The notes: generated by a model from the letters alone, not told the origin. DNA of 43,209 nt from Treponema bryantii (GCA_015061465.1 SUWN01000018.1:1-43209); one strand, 5' to 3'; positions 15,524 through 25,800 are shown, counted from the stretch's first letter. Translations and numbers: made by a program.

Positions 15524-15988
15524 TTAATTCCCCTCTTTCTCGCAATATTTTATTTCATTAATAAATTGTTCCAAACTTTCAAATTTCTTATAAACAGAAG
15601 CAAATCTGATATAAGCAACTTTGTCGAGAGAGTACAACTTTTCAAGAACAATTTCTCCAAGGTCATTAGTTGAAATCTCTCTGTTTTCTCTACCTTTTTT
15701 GATAGCCAAATCTTCAATATCTATGGAAATCTGTGCTATTTGGCTAGAAGAAAAAGGACGCTTTTCAAAAGCTCGTTCAATTCCTCTTTCTAGCTTAGCT
15801 CTGTCAAAAGGTTGTCTTCTACCATCACGTTTTACTAACATAAAAGGTTTTTCATCCAGACGTTCAAAACTTGTAAAGCGATAACCACAAGAAATACATT
15901 CTCGTCTTCTTCTAATGCTTTCTCCGTTTAACATAGTTCTAGATTCGATAACTTTGTCATCTAAACTTCCACAGTAAGGACAGCGCAT
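15524..15988 (-). CDS. nrdR: Transcriptional repressor NrdR
   Basis: Regulator that represses ribonucleotide reductase genes when nucleotide levels are high. The N-terminal zinc ribbon has two CxxC pairs (CPYCG at 3-7 and CISCGYRF near 31-38), with the RRRREC basic patch between. An ATP-cone domain follows (about 49-139) that binds ATP/dATP and sets the oligomeric state. Length 154 is normal. AAAGGTGA precedes the ATG. It is the first gene of a nrdR-nrdD unit, with nrdD starting 2 bases after its stop. Two NrdR-like boxes sit on its own promoter, so autoregulation is likely. Confidence 0.96.
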   Translation of the reverse strand: MRCPYCGSLDDKVIESRTMLNGESIRRRRECISCGYRFTSFERLDEKPFMLVKRDGRRQPFDRAKLERGIERAFEKRPFSSSQIAQISIDIEDLAIKKGRENREISTNDLGEIVLEKLYSLDKVAYIRFASVYKKFESLEQFINEIKYCEKEGN

Positions 15989-16005
15989 TTATTCACCTTT
16001 TATAG

Positions 16006-16021
16006 ATTTTATATATAGTGT
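16006..16021. promoter_or_regulatory. NrdR-like box A at the nrdR promoter
   Basis: ATTTTATATATAGTGT keeps the right half of the NrdR box and differs at three positions in the left half. It lies just downstream of the predicted transcription start of nrdR. Confidence 0.5.
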
Positions 16022-16040
16022 TGATTTGTGACTTTTTTAT

Positions 16041-16069
16041 ATAATATAACACTAGATATGATAAAGCAA
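16041..16069 (-). promoter_or_regulatory. Promoter of nrdR-nrdD with an NrdR-like box in the spacer
   Basis: On the minus strand TTGCTT (16064-16069), 17 bases, TATTAT (16041-16046). The second NrdR-like box (ACACTAGATATGATAA, 16049-16064) fills the spacer, a position where bound NrdR would exclude RNA polymerase. It starts 43 bases from box A. Confidence 0.6.
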
Positions 16070-16082
16070 TAGTAAAAGGGTG

Positions 16083-16111
16083 AAAAAAGTTTAAATTATG
16101 AAAACTTTTTT
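16083..16111 (-). terminator. Possible A/T-only terminator of lnt
   Basis: Arms AAAAAAGTTT (16083-16092) and AAACTTTTTT (16102-16111) form a 10-pair stem with a 9-base loop, 35 bases after the lnt stop on the minus strand. The stem has only one G-C pair and the T-run is within the stem, so termination strength is doubtful. Confidence 0.35.
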
Positions 16112-16145
16112 TCTTGACAAAAAATGAATTCTAAGAATTTAAAAA

Positions 16146-17948
16146 TTACTTCTTTTTCTTTTTTTTACTTAATTTTTTATTCTTCTTATGTTTCTTTCCA
16201 AGTTTGATTTTTCTTGCGGAAGGGATGTAATCAGTTGGTGAGAAAACAAAAAAGTTATAAATGCAAAGACATAATACAAGGAAAATAAGTGAATATGGTA
16301 ACCAATTTCCTAAAGTTGCGTAGGTCGTCATTGTTCTTTTAAAAATTGGAACATCGAATGCTAAAGCTGATTCTTGGAATAAAGGTTGGTCTGCAACGAT
16401 TTTTCCTGTTGGTAAAACAACTACAGAATATCCTGCGTTTGCAGAACGTACTAATGTTGTTCGATATTCAATAGCTTTGTAAGAAGCTATAACAAAGTGT
16501 TGGTATTCGCTAGATTTTTTTAATGACCAAGAATCGTCTGTAATGTTCATAAATAATTCTGCCCCGTTTAAGAAAAGAGGGCGCATAACATCAGTAAAAG
16601 CATCGTCAAAGCAAATAGGAGTTGCAATTCTTACAGTTGGTTTTGCTTCTTCTGCTTTTTTTTGGTTTTCAAAAGATTGGGATAAATCAATTACATTTAC
16701 TTTTTCTAATTGTCGCTCTGTTGCGTAACTACAAGGAATATCAAAATATGTAAGTTGTTCTCCTTGAGCCCAGCCTGCAGAAATTCCTACAATATCTGTG
16801 ACGAATTTTTTTATAACAGGATTATTCATTCCTGGAATAGATTCTGCAAAAGGAACAAGGTGAAGTTTTCCGTACATTCCTCTGAAGTTACCTTTATTAT
16901 CAAACATCAGTGCGGAATTAAAATATTTGGGATTTTCACCATCTTTTTTATAAGAACCACCTGCTAATAACGGTGTATCAATTTCTTTTATAAAAGGAAT
17001 AAGAGGTTTTTCATCTGGCCAATCTTGATAGTATTTATAATATTTTGGAAAATAGTATTGTAAACTTCCTTCGCTCCAAATAACAAATTCGGGCTTTTTA
17101 TTTTGTTGTTTTAATTCCTCTATTTTTTCCAAAGTTAGTCTTTGAGATGTTAAGATTGCTTCTCTGTCAGAACTGTTTTTCCAAGGATCAGAATTTTGCT
17201 GAACCATTATTGTTGTAAGTGTTTTTTGTGGAATGAGTTCTTTATTATATTGAATAATTCCATAAACAAGGGCAAATATAAGTAAAATGCTTACAGTTTT
17301 TGAAACTTGAATTAGTGAAGAATACAAAGATTTTTTTATAACAGGTTTTTGTGCAAAATATAGAAGAATTAATTCTGCAAAAATGGCATTTATACAACAA
17401 ATTAAAAATGTAATTCCGTAAGTTCCTGTTATTGCTGAAAGTTGCATTAAAATTGGCCATTTAAAAATCGTGCTAGGAATTGTTCCCCAAGGATAACCCA
17501 AAAATCCTGTAGATTTTACCCATTCATAAATTGTATAAATGCTTGCAAAATATAAAACTCTAAATGAAGCTTTATTTGTTCTGTTTTCTTTTAATGAAAA
17601 GATAATTAATTCATTTTGATTGATTTTTATAAAGCCCATGTACATAACAACAAATACAAGGCCACCAATCAATCCTGTGCCAAATGCAGAGGCTCCTAAT
17701 GTAAAAGCTGCAAAATCTTTAAAAAATGCAAGCCAGAAACTTGAACAAAGGTGTGTTGTTGTTGTTTGAATTACACCAATCCAAAAAGCATCTTTATAAT
17801 TTCTACATATTCTAAACGCAAAATAAAGGGGAATTAACGCAAATAATGATAAAAAAGGCATTCCTAAAAGGTAAAATTCATTTGGTATAGCTAGTGAAAG
17901 TATGAGACCTGAAAAAACTGAATAAAAAACTTGTAAAATCGATATCAT
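16146..17948 (-). CDS. lnt: Apolipoprotein N-acyltransferase
   Basis: Adds the third acyl chain to lipoproteins in the inner membrane. The N-terminal region (about 1-235) has the expected hydrophobic segments, and a nitrilase-like domain follows (about 245-530). The catalytic triad appears as E293 (IWSEGS), K361 (YGKLHLVPF) and C446 (PICFDD). The C terminus has a last hydrophobic segment and then an unusual lysine-rich tail (KKHKKNKK and a final run of six lysines). At 600 residues it is longer than E. coli Lnt. No good ribosome site is visible upstream of the ATG. It fits with lipobox proteins such as the one encoded at 31900-32556. Confidence 0.92.
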   Translation of the reverse strand: MISILQVFYSVFSGLILSLAIPNEFYLLGMPFLSLFALIPLYFAFRICRNYKDAFWIGVIQTTTTHLCSSFWLAFFKDFAAFTLGASAFGTGLIGGLVFVVMYMGFIKINQNELIIFSLKENRTNKASFRVLYFASIYTIYEWVKSTGFLGYPWGTIPSTIFKWPILMQLSAITGTYGITFLICCINAIFAELILLYFAQKPVIKKSLYSSLIQVSKTVSILLIFALVYGIIQYNKELIPQKTLTTIMVQQNSDPWKNSSDREAILTSQRLTLEKIEELKQQNKKPEFVIWSEGSLQYYFPKYYKYYQDWPDEKPLIPFIKEIDTPLLAGGSYKKDGENPKYFNSALMFDNKGNFRGMYGKLHLVPFAESIPGMNNPVIKKFVTDIVGISAGWAQGEQLTYFDIPCSYATERQLEKVNVIDLSQSFENQKKAEEAKPTVRIATPICFDDAFTDVMRPLFLNGAELFMNITDDSWSLKKSSEYQHFVIASYKAIEYRTTLVRSANAGYSVVVLPTGKIVADQPLFQESALAFDVPIFKRTMTTYATLGNWLPYSLIFLVLCLCIYNFFVFSPTDYIPSARKIKLGKKHKKNKKLSKKKKKK

Positions 17949-17973
17949 TATATTATTATTTAATAGTGTTATT

Positions 17974-18002
17974 TTGAAATATACAATTGATATGTATAAA
18001 AT
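17974..18002 (+). promoter_or_regulatory. Promoter of the galactokinase-like gene
   Basis: TTGAAA (17974-17979), 17 bases, TAAAAT (17997-18002), in the divergent region between lnt and the kinase gene. The predicted leader is about 55 bases. Confidence 0.5.
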
Positions 18003-18064
18003 TCAATAAAATTATATTGTATAAATAAGAATTTATAAAGTAAACGAGGGGTTATCCGAATACA

Positions 18065-19252
18065 ATGAAAGCTATCAACGATGCACATTTTCAAGAATAT
18101 GAGGTTAAACCTGAAATTGTTTCAACTGCACCTGGTAGATTTCACCTTATTGGGGAACATTCATGGTTTTTCAAAGATAAAACTCTTTCAATGGCAATAA
18201 ATATTCCAGTTTATGTTTCAGTTTCAAAGAGAGAAGATTCAGTTTTAAAGTTTTATTTTCATCAGTTGTCAGACAGAAAAAAAGCGAATATCAATTCATT
18301 AAAATACAAAAAAGAAGATAAATGGGCTAATGCAGTAAAAGCTATTGTTTATGGGTTTACATCTGGTGGATTTACACTTGGTGGAATGGATATAACAATT
18401 TATGCAGAAGTTCTTCCTTCTGCAGGTTTTGGAATTACTACTGCGATTAAAGTTGCTTGTGCTGTTGCAATTAGAAAAGTTTACGACGTTCCTTGTTCTG
18501 ATATGGAATTATTACAAGTTGTTGAACGTGGAAACAGACGCTTTTTACAAACAAACAATTATATTGCAGATACATACACGGCTTTATTTGCAAAAAAAGG
18601 CAATTTATTAGTAACAGACCATTCCAAAAATGCTTGGGAATATGTTCCTTTTGATTTTAAGAATAAGAAGATTTTATTGACAGATACAAATGTTCCTAGA
18701 GTTTCTGTATGGAATGAAGAAACTTTATTTGAACCTCAATACGCATTGTTATTGGGAGATTTAAGGGAACATAAACCAAATATTTTTGGAAAATGGCAAT
18801 ATATTAATAATGTTACAGATATAAACGAAACTCTTTCTGCTGTAAGTGAAGATACAAGAAGAAAACTTTTGTGTATCATGCGTGAACATGGTGATGTTTT
18901 GGATGCAATAGATGGTGTTTCTAAAGGCGATTTTTATAAATTTGCCCGTTCTGTAAATCATAGTCACGAAAGTATGCGTGATTTATATAATATTTCATGT
19001 CCAGAAATCGATTGGATTTTAAAACGTGTTGGTGAATTAGAACCAAATTTGGAAATGATTACTAATCCTGTTACTTGTGGAAGAATTACTGGCAAAGGTT
19101 TTGGTAGATGTTTGTATTCTGTTGTTCGTGAAAGTGACGTAGAAAATTTCAAAAAGAAACTTGTTGAATTTGAAAAGATTTTTGGATTTAAGACAGCGTG
19201 TTATGAAGTAGAAGCTTCTGATGGAGCTAGAGTTTTAAATGAACTTATTTAA
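18065..19252 (+). CDS. Divergent galactokinase-like GHMP kinase
   Basis: GHMP-fold small-molecule kinase. Motif 1 is APGRFHLIGEHSWF (about 22-35), motif 2 is LPSAGFGITTA (about 117-127) and motif 3 is CGRITGKGFGRC in the C-terminal part, in the right order and spacing for galactokinases. All three deviate: the sugar-binding EHTDY of GalK is EHSWF, the ATP loop lacks the usual GLSSSA, and GGGFGG reads GKGFGR. A D in NNYIADTY may correspond to the catalytic aspartate. Length (395) is normal for GalK. The substrate may therefore not be galactose. GAGGGG lies 14 bases before the ATG, a longer spacing than usual. No galactose genes are nearby; surE follows after 12 bases. Confidence 0.7.
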   Translation: MKAINDAHFQEYEVKPEIVSTAPGRFHLIGEHSWFFKDKTLSMAINIPVYVSVSKREDSVLKFYFHQLSDRKKANINSLKYKKEDKWANAVKAIVYGFTSGGFTLGGMDITIYAEVLPSAGFGITTAIKVACAVAIRKVYDVPCSDMELLQVVERGNRRFLQTNNYIADTYTALFAKKGNLLVTDHSKNAWEYVPFDFKNKKILLTDTNVPRVSVWNEETLFEPQYALLLGDLREHKPNIFGKWQYINNVTDINETLSAVSEDTRRKLLCIMREHGDVLDAIDGVSKGDFYKFARSVNHSHESMRDLYNISCPEIDWILKRVGELEPNLEMITNPVTCGRITGKGFGRCLYSVVRESDVENFKKKLVEFEKIFGFKTACYEVEASDGARVLNELI

Positions 19253-19264
19253 GTCGGTGAATAA

Positions 19265-20044
19265 ATGAATTTACTTCTAACCAATGACGATGGTTTTGAC
19301 TCGGTAGGAATCAAAGTTTTAGCAAATCGATTATCTAAAGAACATAATGTTTTTATTGTAGCGCCAAGTTCTAATAGGTCTGCTGTTTCTCATTGTATTA
19401 CAATGTTTCATCCGTTAACTATTAAGAAAGAAGGTGAAAATGTTTGGTCTTGTTCAGGTTATCCTTCTGATTGTGTAGTTACAGCCTTAAAAAGTTCCTT
19501 GCTTGATAAAAAAATTGATGCAGTAATTTCAGGAATTAATATTGGTTCAAATCTTGGAACAGATATTGTTTATTCAGGAACTTGTGCGGCAGCTAGACAA
19601 GGTGTGTTTTACGGAGTTCCTTCCATTGCGTTAAGTTTGGAACCAACAAATTGGACTTTGGATGATATAAAAAACAAAAGAGCAGATAAACTCAAATTTG
19701 ATGCGCTTGCAGATTTTGTTGCTAAAAATTTGGAAAAATTAATTTCACTTTCTAAGACGAATCATCCTCGTATTTTTGTGAATGTAAATGCAGCTTCGTT
19801 AGATGTGTATAAAGGTGTAAAAATTTCTACAGAATTAAGTGTAAGAGAATATAAAGACAGCGTAAAAATAGAAGAAGATTCTGAATTTTCGTATAAATCA
19901 ACTTTTTGTACAGAAGGAACTGAAACAAAAAAAACATGTAAAAATGATTTTGGAATATGCCAGGATGAATTTATTTCTATTTCGCAAGTTTTTGCTGACC
20001 CTATGTGTGCAGATTTAGTGGACTGTATTGAGTTTTCGTTGTAG
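19265..20044 (+). CDS. surE: 5'/3'-nucleotidase SurE
   Basis: Metal-dependent phosphatase acting on nucleoside monophosphates, and exopolyphosphates in some species. The N terminus LLTNDDGFDS carries the metal-binding D8-D9. APSSNRSAVSHCIT gives the metal-binding serine region, and SGINIGSNLGTDIVYSGTCAAARQG is the family signature. Length 259 is typical. GGTGA lies just upstream of the ATG. It is the second gene of a four-gene plus-strand run with the GHMP kinase and two TPR proteins. Confidence 0.95.
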   Translation: MNLLLTNDDGFDSVGIKVLANRLSKEHNVFIVAPSSNRSAVSHCITMFHPLTIKKEGENVWSCSGYPSDCVVTALKSSLLDKKIDAVISGINIGSNLGTDIVYSGTCAAARQGVFYGVPSIALSLEPTNWTLDDIKNKRADKLKFDALADFVAKNLEKLISLSKTNHPRIFVNVNAASLDVYKGVKISTELSVREYKDSVKIEEDSEFSYKSTFCTEGTETKKTCKNDFGICQDEFISISQVFADPMCADLVDCIEFSL

Positions 20045-20082
20045 AATATATGTATAAATTTTCTGAAGATGGGTGGGAATAA

Positions 20083-20766
20083 TTGACAGAAAACGTTTTA
20101 TTGCAAGGAATCCAATTTTATAAAGATAAACAATACTCAGATGCGTTGGCATTTTTTTTGGCTTTACCAGCTGATTGCGGGGCCGACAAAATTGAAATTG
20201 CTTACTATCTAGGCTTGTGTTTTGCAAAATTAGAAAAATATGAAGATGCGTTATTATATTTAGAACAAGTTGTTACTTCGGGAACAAATATTGATAGAGT
20301 TTTGCAATGTAGATATCTTCTTGCAATTATTTATGCTTTATCAGGTAGAAAACGTCTTGCAGATTTTGAATTAAATAAATTATTAGAAACTGGTTATAAA
20401 TCTGCGTCTGTTTGCGCTTCTATTGCATATATTGCGTGGGAACAAAACGATACTGCAAAATGTTTAGATTATTACGAAAAATCATTAAAACGAGATCCTG
20501 AAAATGTTACATCTTTAAACGGACTTGGTTATGTTTTAGCGTGCCAAGATAAAGATTTAACAAAAGCGCTTTCTTTATGTAAAAAAGCAGTTGATTCATC
20601 ACCTAATTCTGCAGCTTGTTTAGATTCTTTAGGTTGGGTTTATTACAAATTAGGACTTTTTGAAGATGCAAAAAAATATCTTTCAAAAGCAATTGCTTTA
20701 GATAAAGATAATAGCGTGATAGCAGAACACATAAAACTCGTTTCTATGGCAGGAATGAAAAAATGA
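20083..20766 (+). CDS. Tetratricopeptide repeat protein
   Basis: A 227-residue soluble protein of consecutive helix pairs with TPR consensus spacing, for example AYYLGLCFAKLEKYEDALLY, TSLNGLGYVLACQDKDLTKA and ACLDSLGWVYYKLGLFEDAK. There is no signal peptide. It begins with TTG, preceded by GGGTGGGA at a good distance; no ATG lies near. Its last four bases overlap the ATG of the next gene, so the two are probably translationally coupled and may work together as scaffold or assembly partners. No enzymatic motif is present. Confidence 0.8.
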   Translation: MTENVLLQGIQFYKDKQYSDALAFFLALPADCGADKIEIAYYLGLCFAKLEKYEDALLYLEQVVTSGTNIDRVLQCRYLLAIIYALSGRKRLADFELNKLLETGYKSASVCASIAYIAWEQNDTAKCLDYYEKSLKRDPENVTSLNGLGYVLACQDKDLTKALSLCKKAVDSSPNSAACLDSLGWVYYKLGLFEDAKKYLSKAIALDKDNSVIAEHIKLVSMAGMKK

Positions 20767-22829
20767 AAAATAGAATTTTAAAGTTTGTTATTTTTATAAT
20801 CTTTTCACTTTGTTTAAATGCTCAAACAACAACTGATTCAGCTGGTTTAAAAGTTCCTGACGATAGAATCAGAAGTAGTGACGAAGGTTTTGCTGCTGTA
20901 GAATTTAGGCGTGGTGTTCAAGCGTATTACAAAGGTGCTTTTAATGAGGCTATCATGCAATTTGAAAAAGCGCTTTCTTATTTACCAAATGATAATTTAA
21001 TTTTAGATTGGCTTGGAAAATCATACTACAAAGCAGGGATGGAAGGTTCGGCTTTATCGTATTGGAATTCTGCGCTAGATAATGGATATGGCGGACTTTT
21101 ACTACAAAATAAAGTTGAAATTGTAAGAGAAAGACGTGTTACTGGCGATTCTTCTTACAAAAATATGCGCTTGTCTGAAGCTGGAAGTTTTTCGGGGCAA
21201 AAAGAAGATCAACTTATTTTTAGTGGACCAATTTCTGTTTTACCAAATAACGACGGAACTTTTTGGGTTGTAAGTTATACTTCAAATGAATTGCTTTTAC
21301 TTAATCAAAATGGATTTATAATAAATAGAGTTTCTGGTCCGCTAAATGGTTTTGATAGACCAATTGATGTAATTCGCTTAAAAGATAAAAATCTTCTTGT
21401 GAGCGAAAGCGCTGGTGACAGACTTGCTTTATTAGATTCTAAAGGAAAATTCATCAAATATATTGGCGAAAAAGGACGTTCTCTTGGGCAAATTGTTGGA
21501 CCTCAATATTTGGCGCAAGATTCACTAGAAAGAATTTACGTTACTGATTACGGAAACAGACGCGTAAATGTTTTTGATAAAGATGGAACTCCATTGTTCT
21601 TTTTTGGAAATAAAAAAAGTGATTTTGATGGACTAAAAGCTCCAACCGGAATTGCAATTATAAACGAAAGTGTTTTTGTTGCTGATGAAGTTTATGGTTG
21701 TATTTTTGAATTTGACAGAGCAGGGAACTTTATTCGGGAATTAGTAGAAAAAAACACTTTTTCAAAACCTGAATCAATCAAAATTTGGGGTGAAGATTTA
21801 GTTGTTTGTGATAAAAATAAGATTTTATCTGTTGATTCTCAAACAGGTTCTGTTTTTGAATATGTTAGAACGGGAAATGCACCTTCAAGAGTGACTGTGG
21901 CAAGTCCTGATGTAAATGGAAATCTTCTTGCAACTGATATAGTGTCTAATGAAGTATACGTTATGTCAAAAATTCAAGAGTTAGTTGGTGGACTTTTTGT
22001 TCAAATTGAACATGTTGATTCATCAAAATTCCCAAATGTTACAGTTGAATTAAAAGTAGAAAATAGACATAGACAACCTGTTGTTGGTTTACAAGAAAAC
22101 AATTTTTATATTACAGAAAACAATCGTCCTGTTTCTCACTTAAAATATATTGGTAGTGCTGCAAACAATAAAGATGCTGATATTACAATCATTATTGATA
22201 ATTCAAATGATTCGTTGCTTTATGCAGAACAAATTGAAATTGCAGTAAAAGAAATTGTTGCAAAAATGTCACCAACAAGTGTTTTGCGTGTAATTTCGGC
22301 AGGAGCAATTCCTGTTTTGGAATACGTGGGAAATCCTGACGGTTGTAGAAACTTTTCTGTTGCGGCTCTTAAAAATAAACCAAGTGATTATTCGGCTGTA
22401 GATTTATCTTTACGACTTGCTTGTAATGAATTGATAAATGGTGCAAAAAAACGTTCCATTGTTATGATTTCAAATGGTGAAGTAGATTTTACAGCGTTTG
22501 AAAAATATAATCTTTCTGAATTAACTTGTTATATGTCAAATAATTCCATTGGATTTAATTTTATTCAAACAGTACAATCGGCTGTTTCTGATGAATTTAA
22601 TTATCTTTTGGAAAATACAACTGGTGATTCATATTACGTGTTTAGACCAGAAGGACTTGCTGAAATTGTAGAAAATATCGTTGATGCGCCACAAGGTGTT
22701 TATCAATTGTCTTACGTTTCTACATTACCAACAAATTTTGGAGAAAATTATCTTCCGTTAGAAACTGAAGTTTATTTATTAAATAGAAGCGGGCGTGACG
22801 AAAGCGGTTATTTTGCTCCATTGCAATAG
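20763..22829 (+). CDS. Exported TPR / beta-propeller / vWA-like protein
   Basis: A 688-residue protein with an N-terminal signal peptide (about 1-20, ending LNA). It has a short TPR region (about 45-105) and an NHL-like propeller region (about 145-405) with repeats such as ERIYVTDYGNRRVNVFDKDG. A C-terminal domain (about 410-670) resembles von Willebrand A. A MIDAS-like motif is D479-N-S481-N-D483. The protein probably sits in the periplasm or on the surface and mediates protein contacts; the function is unknown. It overlaps the preceding TPR gene by 4 bases. It converges with the giant outer-membrane protein gene, with only 15 bases between the stops and no clear hairpin. Confidence 0.7.
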   Translation: MKNRILKFVIFIIFSLCLNAQTTTDSAGLKVPDDRIRSSDEGFAAVEFRRGVQAYYKGAFNEAIMQFEKALSYLPNDNLILDWLGKSYYKAGMEGSALSYWNSALDNGYGGLLLQNKVEIVRERRVTGDSSYKNMRLSEAGSFSGQKEDQLIFSGPISVLPNNDGTFWVVSYTSNELLLLNQNGFIINRVSGPLNGFDRPIDVIRLKDKNLLVSESAGDRLALLDSKGKFIKYIGEKGRSLGQIVGPQYLAQDSLERIYVTDYGNRRVNVFDKDGTPLFFFGNKKSDFDGLKAPTGIAIINESVFVADEVYGCIFEFDRAGNFIRELVEKNTFSKPESIKIWGEDLVVCDKNKILSVDSQTGSVFEYVRTGNAPSRVTVASPDVNGNLLATDIVSNEVYVMSKIQELVGGLFVQIEHVDSSKFPNVTVELKVENRHRQPVVGLQENNFYITENNRPVSHLKYIGSAANNKDADITIIIDNSNDSLLYAEQIEIAVKEIVAKMSPTSVLRVISAGAIPVLEYVGNPDGCRNFSVAALKNKPSDYSAVDLSLRLACNELINGAKKRSIVMISNGEVDFTAFEKYNLSELTCYMSNNSIGFNFIQTVQSAVSDEFNYLLENTTGDSYYVFRPEGLAEIVENIVDAPQGVYQLSYVSTLPTNFGENYLPLETEVYLLNRSGRDESGYFAPLQ

Positions 22830-22844
22830 TTCAGTTTGTTTTTT

Positions 22845-25800
22845 TTAGAAAGAAATTTTGCCACCGAGGTCTAAAATGATTCCGATGGAATTTACCTTTG
22901 AACTTTCTGTGGCAAAAATCGTGCCAATTCCACTTGTGATTGTGTAATTTTGTAAAAAGTTGAACTCTGTTGAATGTAAATATTCGTAATTCTGAGTTAG
23001 AATTTTTTCTTGATATGAAAAATCTATGTTCAAAGAATCTTTTCTTGTAATATTAAATTTTGTTTGATTGATTTTTTCCCAGAAAATTCCAAGTAATGAA
23101 AGAATTGGACTTGAAGACGCGCTTCTTGAATAAATGGATGTAAATCTAAGTTGCCATTCATAATCATTTTGAATTGAAAAATCATTTGCCAAAGTAAGGG
23201 CTGAATTTTGATTTATGTAAAATAAAATTGAAGCGTAATACGAAAGAGAATATGAAAAATCATCAGTCGGTTTTGTTGGAATTTTAAAAATACTTATTAA
23301 TGAAGACGAAATTTCTTCTTGTTTGTACCAATCAAAAAGTTTGATTTTGCTATTTTCGCCAAATAAATTAACTAGTAAAGATGAAAGTGTACATTTTATT
23401 TGATAAATATCATTTGTGTTTTCGCCAGAAGTTATATCTCTTGCAAAAGCTAACGCAACTGAAGATGGTAAAATATCCATAAATGAATTAAACAATTTTC
23501 TATTCCATGATAATTCGTAAAGTGCTGAATAAAAATTTGTTTGAGTTGGATTTGTCCAAATTTCTTTTGTTAAATCTTTACTGAATAAATCGTAAAAAGG
23601 AAGTGATGAGTAAATCCATTTTTTTTGATTGAAAGATTCAAATAATTTTTTACTATCATCAATGTAATTTTTTGTGTTTACAGAATATTCAATTCCGCCG
23701 CCAATTTTTTGGTACAAAATATTAAATGAATTGTCTTTTATTGCAAACGGAAAACTAAATGATAATTTTGTTGTATCTGTAAAATCATTCAAAATATCAG
23801 TTTTATATTGTCCAAGCAAATTGTAAGAAATTGTCGGTGTAAAAGACGATTCTCCAAATTTTGTAAAAATTGTTGCAAGATAATTCACGTTTCTTACCAA
23901 AGCATTTTGCAAACCTGTAGAAAATGAAAGTTTGGAAATATCTTCAAAATTACTAAAATAAGTTTGTGTTGAAAGATTTTTTATTAAATTTTGGTTTGCG
24001 TCAATTTGTGAATTAAAAATAATTTGAATTGGATTTGTGATGATAGAAAAATCCATTTTTCCTTGCAAAGTTTGGTTTTGTTTAAATTGATTTTGCTCAG
24101 CGTCAGTTTGTAAAGATAACGCAAAAGGAAAGTTATAATTTGCAAAATCAATTTTTAAGAAATTCGTGTTATCAAAAATTAATTCGTTTGGTGAATATCT
24201 ATATTCTGTGTTGAAATCAACAAAATTGAACAATTTTTTGCTTGATTTGATTTGATGGCCAGCGGAAATTATTTGAAGTTGTTTTTGTTCTTCTGGAATA
24301 AACGCGGTTCCTGCATCAAAAGCAACGTCAATATCGGCAAAAGTAAATGATGTTTGTAAAATTGCGTCTATATTTGTGTCCATTTTTTGTGAATTATTAA
24401 TTTTTGTAAAAATACTTTGAGTTGAATCAAAAGAAGCATTTACATTTTTTAATAATTCATAATTTTTTATTTTGATAATTGCGTCTTGATTTTTATATTC
24501 AGTTTGAAAATTATTTTTTGCAACAAAAGATGATTCTGGTTGTGATAAATACAAATTATCTAAAACAATTTCACCTGAATTAATAAATTCGTTTTGATAA
24601 AGTGTAGAAAAACTAACAACTTGTTTTACGATATTTGTGTTTTTGTTTATTTTTAATGAAAAATTCTCTTTTTGTAGAGGGGTTTTATTTAAATAAACCT
24701 GATTTTCTTCCAAATTGATTGTCAAAGTATTCCAATTGTTGTTTTGGAGGAGCAACGGAACAATTTGAGAATTGATTTTTAATTCTAAAGATGGAGTTTT
24801 AAAATCATCAGAAATTAAAGAAAAAATTAAAAAGTCGCTATTGTTTGTATAAATATTTGAAATTGTGCTTTTTATTTCAAATTTAAAATCAAAATTAATT
24901 TCTTTGTACGAAGAAAAATCTACTTTGTCAAAATAAATGGAAGATGTGATGTAAGATTCATTTTGCAAAATATCTTTGTTTATACTGTTCCAATTGATTT
25001 TTGTTGCATAATTTTCATTTTGTAAGAATTTTTTTGCGTTTGGAGAATCGTTACTTTGAATAATTCTAGATGTAACATTTAACGATGGATTTGCTTGTAC
25101 ATCTTGTCCTTGAATTACGCATTCGTATGGACCAACGTAAATAATTCCATTTGAATCTTGAATTGTATTTTTATTTTTTACAACAATGAGTCTTGCATCA
25201 TAATTTGAAATTAATTTTGCTTGAGTTGTTTTGTTGATTTTTACTTTGATTGTTTGCCATTCTTTGTTATTTACATCAAGTGGAAGTAAAACTTCTGAAC
25301 TTGAAGAAGTGATTTCCCAAGTTGGTAAAAATGAATCTTCACCGTAGAATTCTGTGCTTGCGTTATTTCCTAATTGTAAAAAAACTTTGTAACCTTGTAG
25401 CGAAGTTTCTTTTGGAATTTGAAGAGCAAGTTCAAATTCGCTAGAATTTTTTAATAAATCACCTTTTGCTAATTTAATATCAACGCTTGCCCACGCAAAA
25501 TCATTTAATGAGGCAAAATCCCATTCAAGAGGAATCTTATATCCTGTGATAAATGAATCTTGAATTCCGCCATAATTTTTTATAGTTCCGTTGTTTGATT
25601 TTTTTAAATCAATTCCAAAATTTGTTAAATTTGGTGTTACATTCGTTGTAAAACCTGCTTGTGAAGATAAATAATAAGTTCTAGAACCAAAAATATTTGC
25701 ATCGTTTACAAGAAGATTTTTGGAAAGTGTTGGAGAATCTACTGCAATGGAAGTTTTGTTTGAAACTGAAAAATAATCTTTGTTGTAAGAAATTCCTGCA

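Noticed and set aside
15522..15545. Upstream TTG start of nrdD inside nrdR
   Set aside because: The ATG at 15521 has GAGGGG at a good distance and follows the nrdR stop by 2 bases; the TTG has no ribosome site.
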